Assembly (NCBI GenBank): GCA_910584435.1
Contig: CAJUAP010000015.1
Coordinates: 8,930 to 72,929 of the forward strand
Reading direction: 5' to 3'
DNA: 64,000 nucleotides
Source: an uncultured Acetatifactor sp.
GTDB lineage: Bacteria > Bacillota > Clostridia > Lachnospirales > Lachnospiraceae
Positions 8,190-17,084 of this stretch are shown here, piece after piece (the first letter of the stretch is position 1; every line of letters starts with the position of its first letter). Position numbers and translations under genes: made by a program. Below the pieces are notes generated by a model. It was given only the letters and a program-made list of their open reading frames with translations, ran no database searches and was not told the DNA's origin.

Positions 8190-10056
8190 ACTGGTAGGTG
8201 GGCACAATTTCTTTTATCATTTCCCTGATATCCCCCTGCTCTTCCAGCGTCAGCTCATACAATCTCTCCAGCTGCCGCTCAAATACCTCCGAATCAAACA
8301 CAATCGGCTTCCCGATATAAATCATCTTATTTGCCGTCTCCTGCAGTCCTTCCTCATTCATCAGCAGCTCTTCATACATCTTCTCTCCGGGCCTGAGACC
8401 AATAAACTCAATTTTAATGTCCTCGTCCACCTTCAGGCCGGAAAGCTTAATCAGATTCTTTGCCAATTCCACAATATTCATGGGTTCCCCCATATCCAGT
8501 ACAAAAATCTCTCCACCCTTCGCATACGCACCGGCCTGAAGTACCAGAGAGACCGCCTCCGGTATGGTCATAAAATACCTGACAATGTCCGGGCTGGTAA
8601 CCGTCACAGGCCCCCCCTGTTCTATCTGCTTCTTAAACAGCGGAATTACACTGCCGTTACTCCCCAGCACATTGCCAAACCGCACCGCCACGAACTCCGT
8701 CCGGGACTTCAGGTTCAGATTCTGAATAATCATCTCACAGATACGCTTGCTTGCACCCATCACATTTGTGGGATTCACCGCCTTATCCGTGGAAATCATG
8801 ACGAACCGTTTTGTGCCATATCTGTCTGCTGCTTTTGCAACCTTCAAGGTGCCAAAGACATTATTCTTAATCGCCTCTCTGGGACTGTCCTCCATCAGGG
8901 GCACATGCTTATGCGCCGCCGCATGATATACAATATCAGGCTGATAATGCCTGAAAATATCCTCAACCCTTGCAGTATTGCGGACAGAACCAATCAGCAC
9001 TTCCAAATGCAGCTTTGGATACTTCATTTTCAATTCCTGCTGTATCTCATACGTACTGTTTTCATAGATGTCGAAAATGATAAGCAGTTTTGGATTATGC
9101 TGCGCTATCTGTCTGCAAAGCTCGCTGCCGATGGACCCCCCTCCGCCTGTCACAAGCACCACCTTGTCACACACATAATCCATAATTTCCTCCACATTGA
9201 CCTCTATGGGATCTCTTCCCAGCAAATCTTCAATCTGCACCTCCCTTAACTGAGAGACATCCACATCACCGTTAATCAGCTGGTACATTCCCGGCAGTAT
9301 CCGCATCTTAGCGCCGGTTTCCTTACAGATATCCAAAATAGGCCGCAATGTGGTCCGGTTGGCAGAAGGAATTGCAATGATAATCTCATCAATATCATAC
9401 TTCAAAACACAGTCCGCAATACACTCCCTGCCGCCCACAATGGGAACCCCCCGCAGATACTTGCCATGACAGCCGGTATGATCATCAATCACACAGGATA
9501 CATACATATTCAGATAATCGCTGCTTTCTATCTCTTTCATAATCGCATTCCCGGCCGCTCCTGCCCCTACGATCATACAGTTAATCCGTGTCCGCAGCTT
9601 CCTCCGGTTGAGCCTTCGGTTCTGAAGCAGACGCACAATGCGATAACTGAAGCGAATCCCCGCCGTGAAGATTAACAGGAACATGCCATAGAAAAAAGGA
9701 TGACTGGTTGGCAGCTTCACCTTCAGCAGCAGACATATCACAGGCTGCAGAATAGCACAGGTAAATACCGCCATCACATTATTGAGCAGTTCTGTATCGG
9801 AAGCATAACGCCAGACGCTATTATAAAGCCGGAATGCACTGAACACAATCAACGTAATAATCACGTTTGGGAAATAACACTGTACAATTCCGACCCAAAA
9901 TGACCGGCGGATATCCATGAATTTAAAATCATGCCTCACATACAAACTGAGTACGGAAGCCAGAAGAATGGACAGCAGATCCGCTATCACCAGCAATGCA
10001 ATCCGGCTGGCTGGTATCTGTAAAATCCCCTCCTTGACATCATTCCACTTCTTCAT
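8173..10056 (-). CDS. FlaA1/PglF-type nucleotide-sugar 4,6-dehydratase, membrane-anchored
   Basis: Encodes 627 residues. Four predicted membrane helices occupy roughly residues 15-130, followed by a CoA-binding-like Rossmann domain (IVGAGAAGNAIMKEI) and a C-terminal extended SDR domain (VTGGGGSIGSELCRQ near residue 310). NPTNVMGASKR shows Met in place of the usual catalytic Tyr, as is normal for PglF/CapD dehydratases. It should convert UDP-GlcNAc to the 4-keto-6-deoxy sugar, a precursor of bacillosamine- or FucNAc-type residues. GGGAGG lies six bases before the ATG at 10056; the frame is open further upstream but has no better site. The last five codons come from a repeat element. Confidence 0.9.
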   Translation of the reverse strand: MKKWNDVKEGILQIPASRIALLVIADLLSILLASVLSLYVRHDFKFMDIRRSFWVGIVQCYFPNVIITLIVFSAFRLYNSVWRYASDTELLNNVMAVFTCAILQPVICLLLKVKLPTSHPFFYGMFLLIFTAGIRFSYRIVRLLQNRRLNRRKLRTRINCMIVGAGAAGNAIMKEIESSDYLNMYVSCVIDDHTGCHGKYLRGVPIVGGRECIADCVLKYDIDEIIIAIPSANRTTLRPILDICKETGAKMRILPGMYQLINGDVDVSQLREVQIEDLLGRDPIEVNVEEIMDYVCDKVVLVTGGGGSIGSELCRQIAQHNPKLLIIFDIYENSTYEIQQELKMKYPKLHLEVLIGSVRNTARVEDIFRHYQPDIVYHAAAHKHVPLMEDSPREAIKNNVFGTLKVAKAADRYGTKRFVMISTDKAVNPTNVMGASKRICEMIIQNLNLKSRTEFVAVRFGNVLGSNGSVIPLFKKQIEQGGPVTVTSPDIVRYFMTIPEAVSLVLQAGAYAKGGEIFVLDMGEPMNIVELAKNLIKLSGLKVDEDIKIEFIGLRPGEKMYEELLMNEEGLQETANKMIYIGKPIVFDSEVFERQLERLYELTLEEQGDIREMIKEIVPTYQCEKQF

Positions 10057-10184
10057 CTGCAACCTCCCTCTGTAAACTACTACTTCTGAACTATTGCCAC
10101 CTGCTTCATTCATCCGCCCGAAACCGCCGCACGCCAAAACTGCTCTGCAGTCACAGGCCCGGTTCATCTCTCTTACTTATCTTA

Positions 10185-11189
10185 TCACCCATCCGCCCGA
10201 AACCGCCATGCTGCGTGCAGCCGCCGTAATGTCTTAGGCGCAATCGCAAACAAAGTATGGTATACTTTGTTTTTTCCCGTAAGAACCTGATTGCCCATGG
10301 AACGCAGCCAATTCTTACGCATATACCTTACAATATCACAATACATTTTGTTGTCAGCTCTCATCTGCTGTATGGGAATATGCAGCAGATATTCCAGCCT
10401 TTGAAATATGCCGAATCGAAATGCGGTTTCTTCCAATGCCGGATACTGCCCCTTCACAATCTCCATCACCATATCCGCATTTTCCACACTATCCCCGAAT
10501 ACCCGTGAAAAAGCTGTCTTTTCTTCCTTGCGCGAATTACTCCCCACCCGGTAAAACACATGATATGCCTGTTCCGGCAGAGACACCAGCTTCTCTATCC
10601 GGCCCAGCATCCGTACCAGCAGATGAAAATCCTCGTTCAATTTCCCCATCGGAAACCCTTCCTCCGGGAACAAATCCCTGCGCACCAATTTCGTACAAAA
10701 AGAGCAGTCCCCCCGATGAAGCAAAAGTTCCCTCAGGAAATCTCCACTCTCCACCAGCACCGGTTCCTCCGGCGGTTCGCAGATATCGGGAAGACGGCAT
10801 CCTTCCTGGTCTATCTCATCCCTGCCTGTCTGCGCCGCAGATACCTTGAACTTTCTGATTCCTTCCAGAAGCCGCTCATACATATGACTGTCAATATAGT
10901 CATCACTGTCCACAAACCCCACATACTGCCCGGAAGCATGCTTCAGCGCCAGATTCCTGGCAGACGAAGAACCGCCGTTTTCCTTGTGGAACACCTTGAT
11001 ACGGGAATCCTCTTCTGCAAGCTTATCACACAGTTCCCCGGTTCCATCGGTGGAGCCGTCATCCACCAGAAGAATTTCCAAATGCTCATAGGTCTGCGCC
11101 GTAATGGAATGAATACACCTGGATAGATACGGAACAATATTATATGCAGGTACAATAATTGTAAGTAATGGAGTGTCCTTCGCTTTCAT
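10185..11189 (-). CDS. Family 2 glycosyltransferase with C-terminal extension
   Basis: Encodes 334 residues. LTIIVPAYNIVPYLSRCI, ILLVDDGSTDGTGELCD and YVGFVDSDDYIDSHMYERL are the textbook GT2 motifs of EpsJ/WaaE-like capsule enzymes (residues 8-105). The remaining 220 residues are helical and carry acceptor specificity. GAGGG lies four bases before the ATG. An 18-base piece of its 3' end (catccgcccgaaaccgcc) recurs about 79 bp away at 10113, upstream of the dehydratase start, a small duplication with no obvious function. Confidence 0.88.
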   Translation of the reverse strand: MKAKDTPLLTIIVPAYNIVPYLSRCIHSITAQTYEHLEILLVDDGSTDGTGELCDKLAEEDSRIKVFHKENGGSSSARNLALKHASGQYVGFVDSDDYIDSHMYERLLEGIRKFKVSAAQTGRDEIDQEGCRLPDICEPPEEPVLVESGDFLRELLLHRGDCSFCTKLVRRDLFPEEGFPMGKLNEDFHLLVRMLGRIEKLVSLPEQAYHVFYRVGSNSRKEEKTAFSRVFGDSVENADMVMEIVKGQYPALEETAFRFGIFQRLEYLLHIPIQQMRADNKMYCDIVRYMRKNWLRSMGNQVLTGKNKVYHTLFAIAPKTLRRLHAAWRFRADG

Positions 11190-11239
11190 TTTCCCTCAGT
11201 TCCGCCTCCTCCCTTTAGACTCCGAAATCCCGAATCTTC

Positions 11240-11591
11240 TTAAGAACGAATGCTGCCCAATTCCTTTTTCCTTGCATTCAATATCTTTCGCAGCTCCTTT
11301 TTTTCTGATCTCCAAGTTTTATCACTACTCCGTCTTAAAGAGCTGCTATACAATTGAATCGCCTTCACATGTCCAATGCATATCTGACCCCATATCGCAA
11401 AGTGCTTTTGCGAGAACCAGCCGCCCCTGGGCAACAGCCGCCACACACGGATTCATACCCGTTCTCAGTTTAGCATTGATTAGCCGGGGAACTTCTTTGA
11501 TTTGCGCAAGGATTGCTTCATCCGATATATTTGTATCCCTAATCAAACCTCCTATTGCAAACGCCTTTTCTTTTAATTCTAACTCCGTCAT
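11240..11591 (-). pseudogene. Small ankyrin-like ORF, possibly frameshifted
   Basis: The frame from ATG 11591 (GGGAGCGGGG upstream) gives 81 residues ending at 11346. It includes PRLINAKLRTGMNPCVAAVAQGR, cut here to the pattern LINAKLRTGMNPCVAAVAQG, and LAKALCDMGSD, which resemble one ankyrin repeat. Immediately after the stop, another frame continues with a Lys/Arg-rich helix (SEKKELRKILNARKKELG) ending at 11240. A single-base shift near 11350 would join them into one protein of about 117 residues. Either it is a decayed gene or the short frame is the true product. It lies between two glycosyltransferase genes and has no clear link to them. Confidence 0.45.
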
Positions 11592-11649
11592 TTCAATACC
11601 CCGCTCCCTGGTCATTCATCTATCCTTATAGCTGGTACAAATGCCGATG

Positions 11650-11769
11650 CAGCTCTGCCTCAATGCGCCCTGTAAAATTCCCCTCGAACCAGCTCCGCTT
11701 CAATGCGCCCTGTAAAATTCCCCTCGGACCAGCTCTGCTTCAACGCGCCCTGTAAAATTCCCCTCGAAA
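11650..11769. repeat. 40-bp tandem repeat, three copies, at a gene 3' end
   Basis: Units start at 11650, 11690 and 11730, each 40 bp with a core of gcgccctgtaaaattcccct, and differ at only a few positions. The third unit runs into the C-terminus of the glycosyltransferase gene ending at 11740 and encodes its last residues (GEFYRAR). The repeat has therefore either extended or replaced the original end of that gene. Confidence 0.85.
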
Positions 11770-13011
11770 CGCTGCCAGGCTGCGGCCCCGGTACTCTGAC
11801 AGCACCGGCGCCGGCGAACAGGGGGCCAGACCACTTCCTGCCCACTGTCCCTCACGAACCTCTTCCTCTGTCAGTCCGCCGGACACTTTCTCCCTGCCGT
11901 CCCGGCAAAGCATCTTCTGAATCAATGCCATCAGCCGTCCTGCCGCATTTTCGGCATTCCACACCTCAATAATCGTTCTGTACGCATTCCGGCCAAGCTT
12001 CCTGCAAAAGTCCCCATCCCTGGCCAGCTGCTCTGCCAGTGTAAAAAGCTGCTCTGCCTTCTTATCCTCATAAATCAAACCATTTTCCCCGCTTTTCAAC
12101 AGGAAGGGCACCGCACCAATCATATGATCCGCAATCACCGCGCAGCCGCTGTTCATGGCCTCATTCGCAACCGCCCCCCACCCTTCCTTTCTGTCGCTGG
12201 TAAACAGAAATACATCCGTCTGCTCCATGTATTGCCGCACCTGTTCCGGCGGCTGATACCCCAGAAATGCCACCTGCTCTCCCAATCCATATCTGTCAGC
12301 CAGCGCTTCCATTTCGGCACGCATCTGCCCGTCCCCGATGAGATCCATATGGAAAGGAATCCCCTTTTCCTTCAGATGCCTGGCCGTCTCCACCGCCAGC
12401 TCCGGATGTTTCCAATCTATCATCCTTGCAGCCCATAGAAAATACGGAATCCTCTTTTCCGCATCTCCTTCCGCGCCATACCCTTTTCTCGCCAGAAGCT
12501 CCTCTATGTCATACCTTTTTGTCTCCGGAAAATATCCCCAGCAGTACATCTTCCCCGGATATGCCCTGACAATATGGAAATCCGAAGGCACATATCCGCC
12601 CGCACACAGAAGATATACCGAAGCCTTCCTGTATCTGGTGTGATCCCTGTATTTCTTTCTCAATCCCCTGGGCGAAACTGCCCTCCACTGCCCTGTCTTA
12701 TATAAACGCTCGCTGATGCGAATGGTCAGGCTGCCCGCCTTCAGACGATCCACAATATAGGATTCCTCGTCCGTTCCGCCGAACAATACCACCTCACAGT
12801 CAAGAATCAGCTTCCTGCAGTATTCCTCTTCCTCATAATAACAATGTACATAAGAAGGCCGCTCCCCATGGTGCCATCCCATCTGCACACGCTCTTCTTC
12901 CATGGGCTCCGTCTGTACAAAGATGAATTCCCCCTCCAGCAGCTTATGCATGGCATTGCAAAAGGGAATCTGATGGTGGTTAATATAATTGGATACAAAT
13001 GCAATCTTCAT
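11740..13011 (-). CDS. GT4 family glycosyltransferase with low-complexity tail
   Basis: Encodes 423 residues. IAFVSNYINHHQIPFCNAM begins the GT-B fold, FLWAARMIDWKHPELAVE opens the donor half, and RKEGWGAVANEAMNSGC is the GT4 E-x7-E region. The tail after about residue 375 is Gly/Ala/Pro-rich and its last residues are encoded by a 40-bp tandem repeat, so the natural end was probably upstream. The ATG at 13011 follows GAGG and an AGAGGA; it lies 5 bp after the stop of the next GT4 gene, which indicates coupling. Confidence 0.85.
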   Translation of the reverse strand: MKIAFVSNYINHHQIPFCNAMHKLLEGEFIFVQTEPMEEERVQMGWHHGERPSYVHCYYEEEEYCRKLILDCEVVLFGGTDEESYIVDRLKAGSLTIRISERLYKTGQWRAVSPRGLRKKYRDHTRYRKASVYLLCAGGYVPSDFHIVRAYPGKMYCWGYFPETKRYDIEELLARKGYGAEGDAEKRIPYFLWAARMIDWKHPELAVETARHLKEKGIPFHMDLIGDGQMRAEMEALADRYGLGEQVAFLGYQPPEQVRQYMEQTDVFLFTSDRKEGWGAVANEAMNSGCAVIADHMIGAVPFLLKSGENGLIYEDKKAEQLFTLAEQLARDGDFCRKLGRNAYRTIIEVWNAENAAGRLMALIQKMLCRDGREKVSGGLTEEEVREGQWAGSGLAPCSPAPVLSEYRGRSLAAFRGEFYRAR

Positions 13012-13016
13012 ATACC

Positions 13017-14474
13017 TCAATCCTCTGCTTCCTGTCCCACGCCATTGCAAATCATCTCATATATTTCTATCATTCTTGCATAATTTCTATCCCGGTCATG
13101 GGTAGCCAGCGCCCGTTTTCTGGCATTTTTGCAATACTCCTGCATTCTGCCCGGATTTTCCCACATCTCATTCACCGCCGCCGCAAGACTGTCGGCAATC
13201 CTGTCCGCATCTTCCTGCGAAGCTCCTTCTCCTCCCTCCCGGAACCCTTCATACAAAATACCGTCTTTCCTTCCGGTAAACAGACTGGATATCCCCCCCA
13301 CATCCGCACTCACGCAGGGCATCCCCAGCAGCATGGCCTCCCCAAGAGAATTGGGGGAATTTTCCGACGCCGAAGGACATAAATACATATGACTGACCAG
13401 ATATCTGTCCCGCATCTGTTCCGCATTCAGCTTCCCAAGAAACGTCACCCGATCCTCCAGTTCGTTTCGTTCTATCAGCCGAAGCAGATATTTCCCATAA
13501 GCGGACAGCTTCAGCCTCTCCTTCACAGTGCTGCACCGGACAATACTGTTTCCTGCCACATATACCTTGACATCCGGATATCGGTCTATCATTGCGGGCA
13601 ATGCCTCCAGTACATAATGCAGCCCCTTCAAAGGATAATCCCCCTGGCTTACAAAAATGGAATGGGGAATACATTTACCGGCTTCCCATACCGGTCCATA
13701 GAATTCTTTCCGCAAGGTTTCATTCATATGAAAATACTGCGCCCCGGAATTCCATTTCTGTGTAAATGCCCTGTCCCATCTGGTCCGTCCGGTCACATTT
13801 CCGGCTAACCCGATGGCCTCCCTCTCCATTTCTCCCCGTCTTGCAAATTTTTCCTGCTGCTGCACCAGGCTGTCCTGTTTCAGGTAATCCCGAAATGTAA
13901 CCGAATGAATCACATGCTCCGGCAGATTCGCGTAATATGCTTCCGCATACAAGGTACAAAGCCCCTGCAGACCTGCCAGAATCCTGTCCTTTCTGGGAAA
14001 TATTCTGCACATTGCCAGCGTGTGGGGATATTCTGTACCAAAACAATGCACAAGATCCGGTGACGCATCTTCCACAATTCTCTTCAGACTTTCTTCCAAC
14101 GCCTCATCATAACGCTCCGCATGACTCACATCCTCAGGAAAACCATAACAGACAATGTTGTTTTCCCGGACTGACAGCACTGCTTTAAAAACCCCTCCTT
14201 CCAGGAACTCCCCGTTTTCCTTCCCGAAATGCTCCGATGATGAACCGTTCTTTACTGCCGGAGATATTCTTCTCATTGCGCCGTTTTTTCCCACCATTGC
14301 CGGAAAATTCTTTCCCACAGGAAATGCCACGGACAATGCAATGCCATTTTCCCGCCGCCGTTCCAACACCGCATCTGCCAGCCCGCTCAACCAGCCCTCC
14401 TTGTTGGACGTCTCCATATGCAGCTGTCCGGCAATCATCGGCAGCATAATATTACATAACCATAAGACCTTCAT
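13017..14474 (-). CDS. GT4 family glycosyltransferase, long form
   Basis: Encodes 485 residues. VLWLCNIMLPMIAGQ starts the N-terminal domain, PDLVHCFGTEYPHT is the first-domain acceptor loop, HSIFVSQGDYPLKGLHYVLE opens the donor domain and SASENSPNSLGEAMLLGMP gives the retaining-enzyme E-x7-E motif. It is about 100 residues longer than a typical GT4, with an insertion around residues 70-110. The ATG at 14474 has GAGGTG about nine bases upstream; a start at 14519 adds 15 unconserved residues. It is followed 5 bp later by another GT4, so the pair probably adds successive sugars. Confidence 0.85.
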   Translation of the reverse strand: MKVLWLCNIMLPMIAGQLHMETSNKEGWLSGLADAVLERRRENGIALSVAFPVGKNFPAMVGKNGAMRRISPAVKNGSSSEHFGKENGEFLEGGVFKAVLSVRENNIVCYGFPEDVSHAERYDEALEESLKRIVEDASPDLVHCFGTEYPHTLAMCRIFPRKDRILAGLQGLCTLYAEAYYANLPEHVIHSVTFRDYLKQDSLVQQQEKFARRGEMEREAIGLAGNVTGRTRWDRAFTQKWNSGAQYFHMNETLRKEFYGPVWEAGKCIPHSIFVSQGDYPLKGLHYVLEALPAMIDRYPDVKVYVAGNSIVRCSTVKERLKLSAYGKYLLRLIERNELEDRVTFLGKLNAEQMRDRYLVSHMYLCPSASENSPNSLGEAMLLGMPCVSADVGGISSLFTGRKDGILYEGFREGGEGASQEDADRIADSLAAAVNEMWENPGRMQEYCKNARKRALATHDRDRNYARMIEIYEMICNGVGQEAED

Positions 14475-14554
14475 ATTCCACTTCACCTCACAATACCTGC
14501 TGAAGCACAGACAATACATAATTTATGAAGTTTTTCTATATCAACCAGCACAAC

Positions 14555-14711
14555 GTAACAATTCAGACAGGTCACTGAACTGTTACGAGAATGCACACAA
14601 AACGCGAAAAGAATGCGTTTTGGCGCACGCAAGTCTCACAAAATTGCAAGGCGGCACACCGCCTTTGAAGCGCAATTTTGACTTCGCGGCAGGGGCTGTC
14701 TGAACCGTTAC
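14555..14711 (-). repeat. Dispersed hairpin element, family E1, copy A (complete)
   Basis: A 157-bp block bounded by GTAACAATTCAGACAG and CTGTCTGAACCGTTAC, inverted with 14 of 16 matches. It contains a left hairpin (GTAACAnTTCAG/CTGAACTGTTAC), a middle stem AAAACGC/GCGTTTT, and a long stem CAAAATTGC/GCAATTTTG enclosing GGCGG/CCGCC. The flanking gtgcgc and gtgtgc pair only with G-U wobbles on minus-strand RNA, so the minus strand is the likely transcript. It lies 17 bp beyond the stop of the polymerase gene. Confidence 0.65.
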
Positions 14712-14727
14712 AGCACAACAAATTAAT

Positions 14728-15861
14728 TTAATTAAATATCCAGTTTAAATAAGGCAGCAGTCTCACATCCACATCATACATCCCCCTCAGCAGGAATACG
14801 AAATAAATACCGAACACGCTTACAGCCCCCGCCCTGCAGAGTCTGCCGAACCAGTCCTTCTTCATCCCGTTCAAAAGGCCGGGAATCAGGAATATCTGAG
14901 ATATAATCATATAATATCCCACTCTGGAAACCTCCGGAATAAAAGAACCGCAGCAGTAAGTCACCAAACCAAACAGATTCAGGAAAAAATAAAAACGATT
15001 CTGCAGATTTTCCTTTAAGCCATGCCTGTAACAAATCAAACCAAGCGCCAGCACACCAACACATTTCATAATATTGACATAGGACAGCTCCCCGGAATCA
15101 AACATAGAATCGCGGTAATAAGGATAAAAATAGAATATAATCTCCCGGTAAAAATTTTGTCCGAAAATCAGCGTTGCGATAAAAACGGCCCCTGCCGCAT
15201 AATGCCGCTTTTTCAAATGTATCGCCGCCAGGAAACGTGCCGCCAAATATACCGGGACCACCAATAGTACGGACTTGTGGAACAAAGCACCTGCCAGGAT
15301 ACACAGGGTAAATTTCCCATATGCCCCTCTCAGCACATATTTCATAGCGTATAACGCAATTGCCAGTGCAAGATAGTACCTGACTGAATTCAGACTGTTA
15401 AAATAAAAGCCTCCTGTCATCAGCAGATAAAGGGAAAAAGCAAAACTTTCCCCCTGGTCATGGAGCGCCTTTACAAAAAAGAAAACAGTAATTATGGAAA
15501 ACAAAGCAAATATGGGCAGATACCTGTCATAGCCAAATAACTCCTGCATCCACTTTACGATATAATTAAATCCAACCTCCGAAGATACATACCGCCCCTG
15601 AGCAATCAGCTTAAAATTATCCCGGTAAACCCAGTAATCATTTCCTACTGCAATCCTGCATGCCGACACCCCTGTCATAAGGCAGTAAACAGCAGTCATT
15701 GAAACCATATTCCTGGCCTGCTGCCGATCCCAGCCGCAGGGACTGCCAAACGCCCTTCCGCCGCGAATATACCCTGCCACATAATCCCTGTTGTCAACCC
15801 ACAATCCCAGCACAACGGCAGCCACTGTCAACAGGATATAGACTAATGCGCTTCTCTCCAT
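14728..15861 (-). CDS. epsG: EpsG-family polysaccharide polymerase
   Basis: Encodes 377 residues with about ten hydrophobic segments spread over the whole length. GNDYWVYRDNFKLI near residue 75, then EVGFNYIVKW and FFFVKALHDQ, match the EpsG family, membrane proteins proposed to polymerise exopolysaccharide repeat units like Wzy. FNSLNSVRYYLALAIALYA fits the conserved R-x-x-A region in the middle. The ATG at 15861 has GAGG five bases upstream; the frame runs 76 codons further but through repeat DNA. No Wzx-type flippase accompanies it in this window. Confidence 0.85.
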   Translation of the reverse strand: MERSALVYILLTVAAVVLGLWVDNRDYVAGYIRGGRAFGSPCGWDRQQARNMVSMTAVYCLMTGVSACRIAVGNDYWVYRDNFKLIAQGRYVSSEVGFNYIVKWMQELFGYDRYLPIFALFSIITVFFFVKALHDQGESFAFSLYLLMTGGFYFNSLNSVRYYLALAIALYAMKYVLRGAYGKFTLCILAGALFHKSVLLVVPVYLAARFLAAIHLKKRHYAAGAVFIATLIFGQNFYREIIFYFYPYYRDSMFDSGELSYVNIMKCVGVLALGLICYRHGLKENLQNRFYFFLNLFGLVTYCCGSFIPEVSRVGYYMIISQIFLIPGLLNGMKKDWFGRLCRAGAVSVFGIYFVFLLRGMYDVDVRLLPYLNWIFN

Positions 15862-15945
15862 ACCAACCTCACGTTTCTGCCCTGCAATACTGCAAAGCTC
15901 AGGTACCAAGTCCAGGGCGCATACCCTAAAGCACAAATCCCCAAA

Positions 15946-16047
15946 GTACAGATTCGGGAAGGCATACCCCTCAATGCAAATCCTGAATGCACCCCTCAAA
16001 GTGCAGATTCGGGAAGGCATACCCCTCAATGCAAGTTCAGAATGCAA
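15946..16047. repeat. 55-bp imperfect tandem duplication upstream of epsG
   Basis: Units begin at 15946 and 16001 with cagattcgggaaggcatacc, followed by cctcaatgcaa. A more degraded copy may lie further left (15900-15945). It lies between the GT2 stop (16067) and the epsG start (15861), so it probably forms part of the epsG leader. Confidence 0.75.
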
Positions 16048-16066
16048 ATTCCAGCGGCACCGCTCA

Positions 16067-16849
16067 TCAATGCACTGACTTAAACCCACCCTTCATCCAC
16101 TCATACGCCTGCTTAAGCGCCACTTCCTCACAAAGCCTTCCCCGATGCGCCAGCAGAAAACGCAATGCCATTACCCTGCCCAATCTCCCATACAAATACC
16201 GGTACAATACCCCCCTGTCATAGAAGAACTTTTTGTCATACCCTGCAAACCAGGTGGATGCCCCCGGCATTTCACGTGCAATGGTAACCGGCGCCGTATA
16301 TACAGAATACCCCTTATCCATAAATTCCTTCAAAAATAAACTGTCTTCTCCATTACTGTACCTGGCGCCTCCGCCAAACAACATCGAAAATGTCACCCCT
16401 GAAGAAAGCAGACTTTCCCTTCGCACCGCAAAGCTCACAGCACCATAACGGCCGCAGTTATACCAATGCACCCGTTTCCTTCGGCGGATATCATACGTTC
16501 TGCGAGGCTCTTCCACCACCACATTGAACAAAATCATATCCGCTTTGGGATTCCGCTCAAATTCCCCTCTGACAGCCTCCGCATAACCCGGCTCGTAGAC
16601 AAGATCTGCATCTGCAAATATACAGATATCCCCCTCCGACCTTAAAATAGCCTCATTCCGGCTTCTGCCCACGCCCTTCTCCGGAAAGGAATAGAACCGC
16701 ACCCGATGCCCCTGATATTCCATTTCCTCATATCCCAGCCTGTCGCACTGGTTAATGATAACCGCATCCGATGCAAACTGCATCCTGTGCACCAGTTCTC
16801 CAAATTCCTCATTCATCACCGATGCCAACACCTCTACCCTCATCCCCAT
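16067..16849 (-). CDS. Family 2 glycosyltransferase, galactosyltransferase-C-like
   Basis: Encodes 260 residues. VEVLASVMNEEFGELVHRM opens the fold, GVGRSRNEAILRSEGDIC and FADADLVYEPGYAEAV carry the DxD metal site near residue 85, and RYSNGEDSLFLKEFMDKGY matches the late ED-x-F motif of EpsH-type transferases. A second ATG two codons in, at 16843, has better spacing from AAGG and may be the true start. The last codons lie in DNA related to the adjacent 55-bp repeat. Confidence 0.8.
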   Translation of the reverse strand: MGMRVEVLASVMNEEFGELVHRMQFASDAVIINQCDRLGYEEMEYQGHRVRFYSFPEKGVGRSRNEAILRSEGDICIFADADLVYEPGYAEAVRGEFERNPKADMILFNVVVEEPRRTYDIRRRKRVHWYNCGRYGAVSFAVRRESLLSSGVTFSMLFGGGARYSNGEDSLFLKEFMDKGYSVYTAPVTIAREMPGASTWFAGYDKKFFYDRGVLYRYLYGRLGRVMALRFLLAHRGRLCEEVALKQAYEWMKGGFKSVH

Positions 16850-16955
16850 CCACCTTTACTACTTTTTATGAAACTCTTCATTCCGTTTACACTTTCTAAC
16901 ATGCCGCCCAAAAAGGCGGGCTTCACCCCCTCTTAGCGGCACAAACAATCAATGA

Positions 16956-17084
16956 GAAGAATGCCCGCCCAAAGCGAACTCGTTCGCTTGGCATTCTTCA
17001 GTGTGAGCAGACGCTGTTCTTGCGCCGTAGAAAATCTTCGCGAAGCGGCCTCTGCCGCAAGCGATTAGATTTTCTTCCCACACT
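16956..17084 (-). repeat. Hairpin element, family E2, third copy
   Basis: Same plan as the pair at 7961-8189: GAAGAATGCC paired with GGCATTCTTC, then AGTGTG paired with CACACT enclosing a large hairpin whose outer stem is AGAAAATCT/AGATTTTCT. That stem differs from AGCAATTCT/AGAATTGCT of the other copies on both sides, so pairing is kept. The TAA stop of the Wzz-like gene at 17065 lies inside the element. Confidence 0.7.

Noticed and set aside
8179..9249. 356-codon plus-strand frame
   Set aside because: Shadow of the FlaA1-type dehydratase; no ribosome site or family motif.
14555..14711. E1 element as a simple intrinsic terminator
   Set aside because: It has several stems and no T-run after the stems on either strand, and its conserved linkers are not expected for a terminator.
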